From: Plasmopara viticola
Lineage: Eukaryota > Oomycota > Peronosporomycetes > Peronosporales > Peronosporaceae
Direction of reading: 5' to 3'
Assembly: GCA_001695595.3 (NCBI GenBank)
Contig: MBPM02000065.1
Span: 124,001-188,000 of the forward strand
Length of the DNA stretch: 64,000 nucleotides
This document shows positions 46,446 through 57,549 of this stretch, piece after piece. The notes under the pieces are model-generated. The model saw only the letters and a program-made list of their open reading frames with translations. It ran no database searches and was not told where the DNA came from. Numbering within the stretch: the first letter of the stretch is position 1; each line of letters starts with the position of its first letter. A program made the position numbers and the translations under genes.

Positions 46446-46456
46446 TATATAGTCAG
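46446..46456 (+). promoter_or_regulatory. shared motif TATATAGTCAG before the capsid-type gene
   Basis: Identical 11 bp occur at 40543-40553 before the first viral ORF. Here the motif ends 9 bp before the ATG at 46466. I infer a viral promoter or initiator element. Confidence 0.4.
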
Positions 46457-46465
46457 TGAATAAAG

Positions 46466-47190
46466 ATGTCATTTCCGATTTTGTTAAATATCAATAACCA
46501 GGTGGCTACTCACCAGTTCCGATACCGATATTCACAACCAGTTGGTTTTTGCCAGTATAAAATTGCCCTGGCATCAACATCCATTTATTAACATGGCGAG
46601 CAATTACTACTCAACGTCAAAATAATAGCTTTAAAATCATATGGCCAACTGCTTCGACGACAACGGCATACACAACTACGCTCCCTGATGGAACCTATTA
46701 AGCTGCTGATATCAACAACTACCTTCAATACTCGTCAATTTAAAACAATCTTTACTTGACCAACAACACGATGGGAACAAACTACTATTTCATCTCGTGT
46801 GCTGAAAACCCATCGAGCTACGCCTTGCAATCTACAATGCAACCAGTCGAGACTATCACGGGCTACATTGCTGCAAGTGGCTTTCCGGCGATGCCAGCTA
46901 CTGCATACACTCCTCAGCTCCAGGTAGTCGATTCCGCATTCGGTTCTGTCATTGGAATTAGTCCAGCTACGTACCCAGCGGCTCAAACAACGAGCGTTTA
47001 TGCAGTCAATAGTAATTCGGTGCCTCAAATCGATCCAACAGCCGCTGTTGTTATTACTTATTCAAATCTCTACAATCTAATCGCAAACAACAACCAAGTA
47101 TTACACACATATACGTATGCTGGGGTTAGATATGGCAGTCTAATCACAACGTCTCAAGAACAAGGATGCAAAAAACCAATTCAGAACTGA
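46466..47190 (+). pseudogene. capsid-type (penton-like) viral protein, decayed
   Basis: Begins MSFPILLNINNQVATHQFRY, then QPVGFCQYKIALASTSIYY. After a shift come NNSFKIIWPTAS, the LPDGTY...ADINNYLQYSSI block, NNLYLTNNTMGTNYYFISCA and a Ser/Thr/Pro-rich beta-type remainder (ATYPAAQTTSVYAVNSNSVP). This layout matches a family I know from virophage-like and Polinton-like elements in protist genomes, probably a jelly-roll capsid component. Two UAA codons interrupt the frame, in GTY-stop-AAD and SSI-stop-NNL; the second lies where relatives have Gln. Coding character may continue to about 47255 in another frame. The exact role (penton or other) is inferred. Confidence 0.55.
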
Positions 47191-47289
47191 CGCTGTCATT
47201 TTTCGATTAAAATATGATCCCTTGGTATTATTGTTAACAACGTATGCATTCGTTTGTTGATTCGACCAAAAAAATGCAACAGTGAAAAG

Positions 47290-47946
47290 TCATAGACAAT
47301 TAACCTCTTTTTTACAAATCGCCGACCAATTCGATAACGTCTTGTAGATCTTTTCATCAATGATATCCATTAGCATGGTAGTCATCGTTTCAGATGTTGT
47401 TCGTTTATATAGATCGATGAATGTTTTAATTGAGATGTCAGTGGAAAATTCGCGGCCTATGATTCCAAATCTCTATGTGTTGGATTTCGATCGAGTATCA
47501 CATATTGTTTATTCATTCGAATAGTCTTTGAGATGCCAAAGTAGCTCTGTGAAATGTAAATCATACTCCTATCTTGCTTACGCGTTTGGATGAAATACTA
47601 AGAAATCTGTGCTTGAGTATGCTTTGGTTCCATTACCAAGTCATCGAATATGATTAACTTGCTCGTTCCGCTATCATATTCAGTCCTTGCTGAAACCATC
47701 CCTTCTTCAATCAGTTGGACATTATTGATAGTGTTTTAAGACAATCGTAAAGCGTCTCGTTGGTCTTTGTGCAGATGAAGATTTTGGTAAAGCATTTGCT
47801 CAAAAGCGCTATCATATATAGCACGGTGTTTGACTTCCCCGATCCACTTGGACTCGCAACGCACATCCTAAATGGCTGCTCGAAGTGAGGATTTCTTGGG
47901 AACTTTTAACTTTAGACTTCGGCATCGATTCGTAGAGGTTTTGCAT
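47290..47946 (-). pseudogene. viral A32/FtsK-type DNA packaging ATPase, decayed
   Basis: Starts at the ATG at 47946 (MQNLYESMPKSK). After a one-base shift, NPHFEQPFRMCVASPSGSGK gives a clear Walker A (about 47828-47851), followed by NTVLYMIALLSKCFTKIFIC. After another shift, Walker B reads LIIFDDLVMEPKH (about 47657-47620), and then IQTRKQDRSMIYISQSYFGI with the sensor SQSYF. The last block, TFIDLYKRTTSETMTTMLMD, ends in a TGA at 47290-47292. An in-frame UAG stands at 47600-47598 (QIS-stop-YFIQ). The order Walker A, Walker B, Q/SQS-Y-F is diagnostic for genome-packaging ATPases of the virophage/Polinton/NCLDV group. It is divergent from the fibre gene. Confidence 0.78.
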
Positions 47947-47948
47947 TG

Positions 47949-48670
47949 TATAGTATAGTGATTTTAGATTCCCTTCCTCCAATTGTCAATTCTCCTTTAT
48001 GCAATAGCTCTTACTTCAGCGCATCTAATGGATATCTTACTATAACTACAGGTGATCAAAGATGCTTACGGTTTGGTGGTGTTGGAACGTTATCTGCGTT
48101 GAGTGTGATTGGCAATCTTGATTGCGATTCTCTAACCATTGGTAGTTCTGCGTTAGACTTATCATATATTTCAGGCATCACATCCGGAACGTTTCAAGCA
48201 TCAATATCAATGACTATCGATAGCTCTGGCGTTGGCTTGATGCCTTTAGGTACATCGAGCACAAATAATCTGCGGTTTTACAGCGGAGCTTCGAAACGAT
48301 GAACATTTATCGAGTATCGGATACGAATGGATTGGTCATAGCATCAAGAACGACATCAGGAACAAACGGTAAATCGTATCCGTTGTTGAATCAGATATCA
48401 ACTAATAATACAAGTTCTTTTGTAGGTGGCATTCTATCTACAACCGCGGATTTAGTCAACGTCAATTGGGATGATTTACCATCTGTTGGTTTCATATCTC
48501 GGACACATAAGTTCTGCTTTAACGATGGGAACACACAGCCATACAAATCGGGATATCTTCATACATTCGGTTTTGTTTCAACTGCAGATGCGCTAAGTTT
48601 ATCTCCAGCGGCTTCATCATCATTTTACCAAATGGAAATGGTTGTCTTTACCTTTTTTAGACACTTTTGA
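47949..48670 (+). pseudogene. viral fibre-like protein, N-terminal part, decayed
   Basis: Two Ser/Thr/Gly/Asn-rich frames: LCNSSYFSASNGYLTITTGD to SSGVGLMPLGTSSTNNLRFY (to 48302), then after a shift YRVSDTNGLVIASRTTSGTN to 48670. The composition and repeated beta-strand pattern are those of trimeric fibres. I read it as the head of the gene whose S74 end lies at 49057-49491. The start codon is unclear because the frame opens with TTG. Confidence 0.5.
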
Positions 48671-48699
48671 TAAAATGATCTTCAACAACTATACGAAAT

Positions 48700-49085
48700 A
48701 GTGCCAATTGGTATAATTGTGATAGATGAGTTGGATTAAGCTACTTGCAAAGGCGCATTTGGTGATCTAGTTTCGATACCAACTCTGCCAGTCGATGTCT
48801 TCGTGTATTTGCAGTCATCAGAGCCAAATCGTTGGTAGCTGTAGTTTCAAAAAACGCACTGTTAGTGGATGTAGTATTCGTTCCGTTGTTCAGTTGTAAT
48901 CCAAAGCCAATAGGCGAGGCGTTTGACCATTTAATGAAATTGGGTATATCGTAGTCAGCGGTTCAATCGTTGAGTGCATTAGATGCTTTAATATAAATAT
49001 TACCAAAGGTTAGTGTGATAGGCGAAGTTCCAAATGAACTGGAGTATGGTGTATAAGTGTATGATGTAGCGTCTAACTCGTGGGC
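48700..49085 (-). pseudogene. inverted segment of the viral fibre gene
   Basis: On the minus strand this reads TPYSSSFGTSPITLTFGNIY, a TGA, then NFIKWSNASPIGFGLQLNNG, TNDLALMTANTRR and, after a shift, STGRVGIETRSPNAPLQVA. The last block is the typical repeat found just before the chaperone domain in S74 fibres, yet it lies on the strand opposite to that domain. An internal inversion is the simplest explanation; a separate minus-strand fibre gene is the alternative. Confidence 0.5.
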
Positions 49086-49491
49086 AAATCGCATGGGCGG
49101 ACCTTTTACTCTAACAAACGTCTCAGCTTCTTTTGGTAGTAATACTTTCATACAAGCTGGTATATGGGCTACGTCTGATCGTCAATTGAAAGAGAATATA
49201 AAAGAAATCGATTTACCGTTTGATCGTTATAAGTATCTTGAACCGGTCAATTATAACTATAAAAATGAATCTAATGTAAGAGTTGGTTTAATAGATCAAG
49301 ATGTTATGCATGTTTCTTCAGAAGCAATTACGATGATTGAATACCCCAATTTGAAAGATGAGGGTGAACACTCACCCGGCGGAGTTCAACTGTGCTTAGA
49401 TTACAATGCTTTAAAAATATTGAATGTTAATATCAGCAAGAAGCTAATTGATCGTATCAAAAAAGTGGAATCGACTAAAAAAAAATTGTAG
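49057..49491 (+). CDS. S74-type intramolecular chaperone domain of a fibre protein
   Basis: A clean 140-codon frame. YDVASNSWANRMGGPFTLTN leads to the S74 auto-processing domain, which opens ATSDRQLKENIKEID (the SD(R)xxKxN motif, about 49171-49215). VGLIDQDVMH and LCLDYNALKIL follow, with a terminal helix (KKLIDRIKKVESTKKK). In phage and viral fibres this domain helps trimer folding and then cleaves itself off before the Ser of the SDR motif. The Ser-Asp, Lys-Glu-Asn and the trailing helix are all present. The 5' part is displaced by the inverted segment. It ends in TAG, 7 bp from the end of the convergent minus gene. Confidence 0.75.
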   Translation: MYDVASNSWANRMGGPFTLTNVSASFGSNTFIQAGIWATSDRQLKENIKEIDLPFDRYKYLEPVNYNYKNESNVRVGLIDQDVMHVSSEAITMIEYPNLKDEGEHSPGGVQLCLDYNALKILNVNISKKLIDRIKKVESTKKKL

Positions 49492-49498
49492 CACACAC

Positions 49499-50456
49499 TT
49501 AAATAATGATTCCATCGAGCCAGCCTTTCATTTCAGTTTTGTATTGATTTATAACATCGCGTTCCGTTCGATGCTTTCTTGGCGGTTTAGGAGCATTGTC
49601 TTTAGAATAGTCTTTGCCTTTGCGCAGCTCGACAGCTTCGCCAAATCTATTTCGGATATCTCCGTACAAGTTTGCTGCAAATTGACTTTTGTAGCTGTTG
49701 ATATCGTCTGTATATACTTTTTTATTCCATCATTCAACTTGCGCAACCTCTTCTCTTCCTTTATTTCTTCGTCATCGCTGTGTCAAATAGTTGAGGGATC
49801 CGCCTCAGCTCGCTGAGCAGCCTTTTTTGTCGCCCATTTGTCGCTGGGAGATGTATTTGGAGGAGTTGCGGCTCGTTTTCGTTTTGGAATTCTGATTCTT
49901 TCATGACTTCATCAGCAAGCTTGGCAGCCATTGCTTGGCGTCTTCGATTTGAATCCTCTTTTCGAAACTCCTTTTGTTTGTTTAGATAAATTTGCACATG
50001 GTCATCTACCACCCCTTTCAGAGTCTTTTTTCCTTTGATGTATGCTCGAGTATTGACGACTTTGTAGGCAACGTCATCTACTCCATTGTCGAACGAATCT
50101 TCAAGTACAGCGGGCTATTCCATACTAACGTCTGCGTCGGTTGATGTAGGGACGTATGAATGCTTTGTCTTAGTGGATTTTGGAAATTCATTTGTTTCTC
50201 CTTTGACAATTTCAGGAGGACCTTTAGGACCTTCCAATAGCTTTCTTGTGATTTGATCAAACTCATACTCACGAATCTTCCCCATTACTTGCTGAAATAA
50301 ATTCTCAAGGGAATTAGCACTTGCATCATCCAATGACTCGTTTTGAATTAAAGCCTTCAGCTTTTTGCCTTGAACAAAATCGCTCTTTGCCATCGTTTTG
50401 TAATAGCGATCATATGTCTTTTGCTTGGTCTGATTATCAGAGAAAAAGCCACTCAT
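49499..50456 (-). pseudogene. unidentified viral protein, nearly intact
   Basis: Starts MSGFFSDNQTKQKTYDRYYK at the ATG at 50456. One frame runs 232 codons to 49761 with a single UAG at 50117-50115 (SME-stop-PAVLEDSFD). Two one-base shifts (near 49775 and 49665) then link KEEKRLRKLNDGIKKYIQTI and KGKDYSKDNAPKPPRKHRTE to a UAA at 49501-49499. The joined product would be about 317 residues: charged, Gln/Lys-rich, probably helical, with no recognised domain. As the most intact gene of the element it may be the youngest in decay. Confidence 0.5.
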
Positions 50457-53400
50457 GCTTGATTTCGATCAAATCACGTATATTGAAGATGATTGAAATA
50501 ATGGTCAACAAAATTACAATGAATTATCAATCGAGGCTGTCGAGCCGCTCTACCTCGGAACCTTAATCAGTCACAAAGTCTCGAAGCCCGCTACGCTCTG
50601 AAGCAGTGTTCGGAGCACCACAAGTCTAAAAGGAGCTTAGCTTTTTACCTATCAAGCTATTTTCACATAAAGTGTTGGGTGTGTCGACATTGTCTTAAAG
50701 AAAGTCAATGGTATGAGTTAAGCCATGTTTATCCAAGATCGCGGAAAATCCGGTAAATTAATTCAAATTTAGCTCGAAACATCAAACTTACCCTTTGGTA
50801 TATTTAGCTCAGTAAAGCATCTTTCAGATAGGGGTTGGAAGACATCGGCCCTACATGGCTTCACTGATGAGTAAAAAAACGCACTTCAAATAAGAGTAAG
50901 ACACACCAATTTATAAGGTCACACTGGAGATATTTGCGTTCCGTATTGATGTTGTGAATTCTCTCTTATTTTGCCGCAATATACTAAGTTCTAACCGTCC
51001 CTAGTAGTACAAATCATCGATTAATCGAATTGGCAGTCAGGTCTTTATGTCTTGGCCAATAAAAAACCGAAAGAAATGTAGTCATGGGTCTGGGCCAATG
51101 ATGAGCGTCAAGCTTTGTAGTTTATATTTGTAGTACCAGTAGAGCTGAGTTGAGCTTAAAGAAGCAGTTCAAGCACATGGGATTGTATTGATTGTAACTA
51201 AGTCGTTAAGAGACGATTTAACAACACTTTGTTCCAGACACGCTTAACAGACGGACAAATAAGCGCCACGCGATTTTGAAGTATAAGTAAGCGCAGCCTG
51301 TGAGCAGGAAGTGAATACTACGTATCGCTCAATATTTCAGCTCCCTGGACCATTTGATCAAATTCAGCTTGTCATTTGTACTAGCAGTCACTCCATTTAT
51401 TATGATCAAAGCATTGTTCAGCAAATGCTCATCAAAAAATTTTGGCAAATTTTAGTAAAATACTATGTAAAGTTAGATAGATTTTGTTTGCGATAATGAA
51501 CGATGCAGTGTCCTTTTTAAGATTCCGATTAAACGCCTAATCGACTACCAATTATTATTCATCTCATTTGGCGTGAAGTCAGCTAGTTGCTTTTTTAGAA
51601 AAATGAGGTTAGAGATTAGGGTCCTGAGAGGAATTGCCTTTTCTAGACTGATCTCACAACTGCTTGTGCTCTTGGAAACAAACAGTAAGTACGCATTCGT
51701 AAGCTTTCTTCAATTCAGTAAAAAGAGTGTAACTACCATCGATGCATTAACACAGTGGTGAGTGAAAGTCTGTCAACTTGCCGAGAAAACAGTCTTTCTC
51801 ACGAATAACCCATATTGCCATTTGTAAACTTACACGCAGCAGCACTGTAATAGAACCGACATGATTGATACTCGCCATCCACTCAAATATGTTCATACGC
51901 GAAGTGGTGGCTGTTCAAGTAGTTGGACGTGAGCCTTATTCAGTACGCAATATCAAAACCAATTTATTTGCATTACTGAACTTCATGTTAAGTATCACGT
52001 CGTTCCCACTTACTTTGCCAATCCGGACATCGAAAAAATTCTAAGTTTTGGTCCTAGTAATTTAATATGTCATATTATATTATCTTAGATGTCAACACAC
52101 TCTGTTTCTTGCTTTTGTCCATATTACACTTGACTGACTGTTCACAACATATACCTCAACACCAGGCCCTAACATCAAGTAGGTGTTATTATTGACCTTA
52201 CTCTAGCTTGACTCACTTGCTTAAAGTGCAATAATTTTGTTATCTATACATTCTTCAGGATGTACATCTGGCGCCATAATGGTATGAATTGGCAAACACA
52301 TCAGGCTTGCGACTGCATCATTATGGCCTCATGAAGACCAGTCATCTCGCCGATCAGCCTCTTTCTTTTGCCAATCGCTACTTACTTTTCGATGTATGCA
52401 TTGCTGCAGATATCAGGAGTCTGGTCTGGTGTGGCTTACGGGCAGGTAGACTTATATAGACGTTCTCGATCAAACAAGCCCCTATCAAATTTATTTGTAA
52501 TTTAAGCCGGTCTTTCCCACTAAATCGCTGCGGCATATATTTGCGCAGATCAATTTAAAAATGAAGATATGCTTACAAGAGATCTCTTTTAGGTTTCGAG
52601 CAAATTTTCAGCGATAGCAATCAAGATTTATCGGCGACACTTGCTTGCTTGGTAGAGATTGCCCGGTGCGGCTTTTCGCGCATTATCTAATCCTTCGCAC
52701 ATTCTACAGCACAACAACATCCAGAATTTGGTGCAAAGCCGGTCAATTGGCTAGATAGCATTAATCTAGCCTTGTTGCCATTAATCATTTAAGTCAAACG
52801 CGAACAATCTTGGATGTGTTTGCTTTGTTGATTTCATGACGGCGATTCGTTAAATTCTTCCACACGAAGCAAATTACCAAAAAATATTTTTTGAGATACA
52901 GGATTGCAACTAAATTTTGTTTGCAGCTCTTTTTTTACACAAAACAGCTGAGCTTCCGGTACTAGCTGCATACAGGACCAGTAAAAAGTGACCCCCACCT
53001 TCATATATTTTCTTAAGTCTTGTGTGTGATTTTGCATGAAAGAGGCATTTACTTCCACGTTCCAGATTTAGCTTCGATCTTCAATGCGATCATTCTTAAG
53101 GAATATAGCTATTAAGATCGTCGACATGCGAATACAAGACCTTCTCACTTTGCGCCCCAAGAACTTTGCTATCAAATTATTAAACCCGAAGGGCCAGTGC
53201 TCGAGATCAATGACTTCAAGGACGCGAGATGCATTAGCAGAAGCATTAGTTGCTTGATTATAATCTGCGGTTTTCAATCACTGCGAGCCGGCTGTGACCA
53301 TATAAGAAGATACGCTAGAGACCCAAGTGCCTGCAGCGTTGGGGCTCTGGCTTAGACGCACATTAAGCGTGTGATACACACAGCCCTAAAGTCGTGCTGT

Positions 53401-54935
53401 TAATTTTGCAAAAAGTACTGTTTGCAAATTACTGTGCTCTTTTGACGGCTAAAATAGTGGGAGCTAGCTACTGCTGTAGCACCTTCACATCATGTCCCGT
53501 CGAAAATGATAAAAATGTTTTTCAAACGGCACAATATAAATTGCAAGAAGATGTAATTGCTCGCTCTTTGTGACAGCATTAGTGAAGTCGATGGGTGAGT
53601 GTAGCGGTACTTTCGATACGAGTTCGCTCAACTTATCATTACGGCTGGCGGACTGTGAACGTGTTACAGTACATTATCCCAGGAACTCCTATTACAGCGG
53701 CGTTATGAAGAAGACATGTTTTGAGTTCAAGAACTCATGAGTGTTCATGGGCCATTTTGGTAAAATCTTTGACGTCTTAGACGCTTGGGACAACTTTGCT
53801 AGCGCCTTCGGCATGACCATGCCTTCCGCCACTAATATTCAGTGTACCGGAACTATGAGCAGAGCTGATCTCAATGTCCTTACAAATTTTGACCTAAGCG
53901 ACGGCGACGTGTTAAAATCTATTTCTTATAAGACGGCAAAAACATCACATTAGCTAAAAAAGATAGCTTTCAATTATGTCTAACTTTGCATCTTAAATTT
54001 CGACTTAGTGTTTTTTCGTTTCAAACAAATATCTAGCTTTGAAATCTTGAAAAGCGAACCCGTGTCTCTTTTTAGACAAGCAAATTTGTGTCACCAGATA
54101 ACGTCCACTTCCACGACGGAAATGGGAGCTCATGAATGCCTTATTCGTCAAATTCGCACAGATTAGCATGGTGTGTGATAGAAATCTTCCATACTTGCTA
54201 CCAACTTTCTGCGGTAAAAAGCCGGACAGGAAAAAATAACTGGCTCATCTTTTAAAAAAGCAGAACTGTGCAATGATATCTGCCCGAATACTCCTTCAAG
54301 AGAAAATGCATTGTCATATTTGACCAACACTTACAAAAAGTACACTATAATGGATATTTTCAATTCTTTAGAGTCGAAGATCCTTAAGGATATTTTGAAA
54401 TTTTCTCAACGACGTGTCTGTCAATTTTAAAAATAATGGTGACGACAGGGGTACTTCTAACTACTTGGGGTTCACCTATGTTTGCAAATTTAATCTTTTA
54501 TAAAACTCATTACAGATATTGGAACTTCTACTGCTATTTTAGATTACCAGCATGTACGGGTGCATATTGTAAAGTGCTCTTGTGGTCGTTGGAACCAAAA
54601 GAACCAACAAACGCCCAAAAGTCGTTAAGTTGTCACACAATCGCTTCAACAACTACAGGCTTTCGCCCGAGACATACTTTAATAATATGTTCGTCTATAA
54701 ATGGTCTATTGCGGATAAGGTGACGCTAGGACTCCATTGTTTCACGTTTACAAGCTTTTGTCATCATGGAGACCAGTTTTTTTTTAGGTCAACATCGACA
54801 AATGTGTTCCCGCTGCAGCATAAACAAAGGTCCTTGCCTGTCTTGTGAGTAGCTAAGGTTTTGATCAGACCCTAAAAAAAGTGAACTTCGTTTCAGCTTC
54901 ACCTACGACAACAACTTGAGGGAGAGATCAGGCTA
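50457..54935. other. AT-rich stretch without a supported gene
   Basis: Right flank of the viral element. Only short frames are present. The minus frames at 52834-53058 and 53068-53277 and the plus frame at 53741-53953 are mildly protein-like but unrecognised. Parts of 54.1-54.9 kb may belong to the upstream pol region of the neighbouring gypsy element, but no motif confirms it. No inverted repeat matching the left flank was found by eye. Confidence 0.4.
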
Positions 54936-56140
54936 GCTAACGATTTTCACAAGAACGCAGCTGGCTGCGCGAGTCTCGCACAGTCTTTGTTCGGTCTATT
55001 GAAAAACTCATTGAGTGGTGAAGGGATAGCTAGCATCGAATATCATATAAAACCCAGAAAAGCCTTCAGCAGGTCTTTGGCTAGGCTGTGTCGGACGAGA
55101 CAAAGCTGTTTATCATCAATTGTGACACCTCTGACAGCGTAATCGGTCGTACGTTATTGCATTTCAATGGAAAAAGACACCTGTGATTTATTTTGTTTTG
55201 CCGAAAGGAGCTATCTCAATTTGACTAGGAGTTGCTTCCCTTCAAATGCACACTGTTAAAGCTCTTGGAAATTTTTTGGGGAATTTGTTTTATGCGGTCT
55301 ATTTCGAACAGGTTGTGCTTTCGGTATCATCAAAGAGACAACACTGAATCAATTGAGCTCATTTTAGTGAGTTGTCATTTCATTTTCTCTTAAATACACC
55401 CCACTTGTCCCAAAGAGCGGCACAACAAACGTCATTTTTCGCAGAACATGACCTCCGTGGTGAATACAGGACTATCAAATTCAAGGTGCTTGTTGATGCA
55501 CAGGTCCACATAAAAAGGCTTTGTGTGCCGGGATTGTCAGGAATATAAGTGGATTCCACCCTGAAGCTTTTAATGCAATTCTCAGCGCAGGAAAAGATAG
55601 TCGAGCGATGAGCCCCTCGAGAGCGCTCGTAGGTACATCAATATGAGTGAACAGACGGGATGCTTCATTGAAGAATGAGCGTTGTCTAAGTCATGACAAA
55701 GACAAAGGGTATGATTTGCTTTTGGAAGCACATAATGCTTCAGGTAACGACCATTAAAGCAGATGAATATTTTTTTCTTATTTCCACAACACCATGGCCT
55801 GACACACAATTGTGTCGGATATCAATTCTTGGATCTCCGCTGCGCTTACTGAAACGCGGCTTCAGCTATTGGAAGCACGTTCGCAAATGTTCACAGCAAT
55901 CCATCAACCTATGTACGGTCAGACAGGAAAATTTGTTGCGTGCTATACGACAAACTGCGTAGTGTGTGCGCTAAGGCACCACAATCATGAGCCAAAATTA
56001 TTCTATGGTTAAGCTTACATTCAACAACTTGACCCACGCATCTACAGACTCTGCACAATCCAATTCCAATCAGTTGAGGAAGCGCAGATTTAATCCTATA
56101 AATCAAAAAGTTGTACCGATACCGAGTCCTCAGCAGTAGT
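54936..56140 (+). mobile_element. degraded Ty3/gypsy retrotransposon pol fragment
   Basis: In broken frames the order RT-end, RNase H, integrase can be read. NAAGCASLAQSLFGLLKN is the block after the RT core. TKLFIINCDTSDSVIGRTLL (about 55103-55162) is the RNase H start with its Asp, and CRKELSQFD follows. ISAALTETRLQLLEARSQMF then HQPMYGQTGKF (about 55827-55930) matches the integrase HPxxxGQTE block, with FNNLTHAST (from 56012) after it. Stops and shifts are frequent. No LTR was identified. Confidence 0.55.
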
Positions 56141-57114
56141 CTTCCTCTTTTCAATTAGAAAGAAGATGAAGCATGGGTGGTGACGGCATGATCAGAAGGC
56201 TGTCACTAGATAAGCCTAAAACGTGTATCTAAGACTAAGACAGTCTTTAATGGTGAGAATATTCAATTGAGGGCAGATATGTGGCTTGCTTGTGCACGAT
56301 ATTGACTTTGTACTATTTTTTGCTGGTATAGAAGACCTTATTCTATTGTTTGCTGGATGAGTCACGGCCATCTCTTCGAATTGCGGCTTACTACCGCGAT
56401 AATAGCTGATCTACGAACCTATTTTACGGTAGTCGGAACCAGGATAGAGAGAGCTCAGTGACACACTATTGCCACTTAACCAGCGTGAATTTCGGGTCTT
56501 GGTCGTTTAAACTAGTCAATCGGACTGGGTTTACCGGCTTCACCCTGCAAGAGAGCGAATTGTCTGCCAATACATGGCGATATATCTGCGGCCACTTTTA
56601 AAGTATAGACCACTCGACTTTATTATTTTTACTGGCGTAAAAAGAGCAATCAAGGCTTCAAACTTAACGGGTTCATGATTAATTGTGCGTGAAAGCTCGT
56701 CGGGAAGCACATTGAGCTTGCCCGATTTACATTTGACTCAAAAATTATATTATTTAAAAGGGAGCCGCTAACCAGGTCCCCTTTTCGCTTATTAGCCCCC
56801 TCAATAGTACTAGTGTTCAACACATCACTTTATCTAGACGATCGGTAAAGCGTAGAATTTGTGAACGTGTTTGACGCAGAGTAGATAATATCGCGCGATC
56901 ATTGTCTTTAAAGTCGAATGCAAATACCAATATTTCTCGTTGTACAGAAAAGCTCTTCGCCGTGAGCTCGATACGTTTGCAGCAACGGCAAAGATAGAAG
57001 CTACACCAAACAATCCATCTAGCGACGGTTTGGTGCGTCTGCTAGTGACTAATGTTTAGGCTTGACAATTAATGGCTGAGTTTGGCTATCGTGCGATTAT
57101 ACATTTCCCTCCGC
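56141..57114. other. stretch without a supported gene
   Basis: Short frames only. Nothing recognised. Confidence 0.4.
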
Positions 57115-57549
57115 ATGAGTCGACATCGAAGCCTTTTGAGGCTGCATTGCATAAGTTTGCGCAGAAAAAAGGGGCGTGTACCAGCTGAACACAGCAATTT
57201 CGGGCAACTTTTCACGGAGAAAGAGCAAATTTTGGCGCAACAAAAGCCACAAGCTTTGCCAGGATCAGTGAAAAAGCGAACGGCCAGCGGGAGCAGTGCC
57301 CTCACCGGCCCCAAGGTGCGTATGTAGGCTGCATTTTTATGATTTAATGCACATTAAGGCCTATCGCGTCAGGTCTATCTTCACGTAATGCGCCGATTAG
57401 ATTACGCTTCATGTAATCAGAGCAATTTGCGGCAAAGAAGTATGTTGATTTGGACCAGCTTCGCAAGCTTAGCGAGGGTGGTATTCTTACAAAATATCGA
57501 CCTACACTTTGGCGGCTGCTATTGGTAGTGGATTACTTGCTGGAAAATG
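57115..57549 (+). pseudogene. TBC-domain (Rab-GAP)-like gene fragment
   Basis: Two putative exons, 57115-57315 and 57423-57549, join in phase 0 (donor AAG-GTGCGT, acceptor ATCAGAG). The second reads KKYVDLDQLRKLSEGGI, then YRPTLWRLLL and DYLLEN. The run Asp-Leu-x-x-Leu-Arg...Gly-Ile...Arg-Pro-x-x-Trp-x-Leu-Leu-Leu is the opening of TBC domains, which accelerate GTP hydrolysis by Rab proteins. An extra Val-Val interrupts LLL-DYL. A possible next exon begins near 57600, but the catalytic Arg finger region was not found. Probably a truncated relic. Confidence 0.4.
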
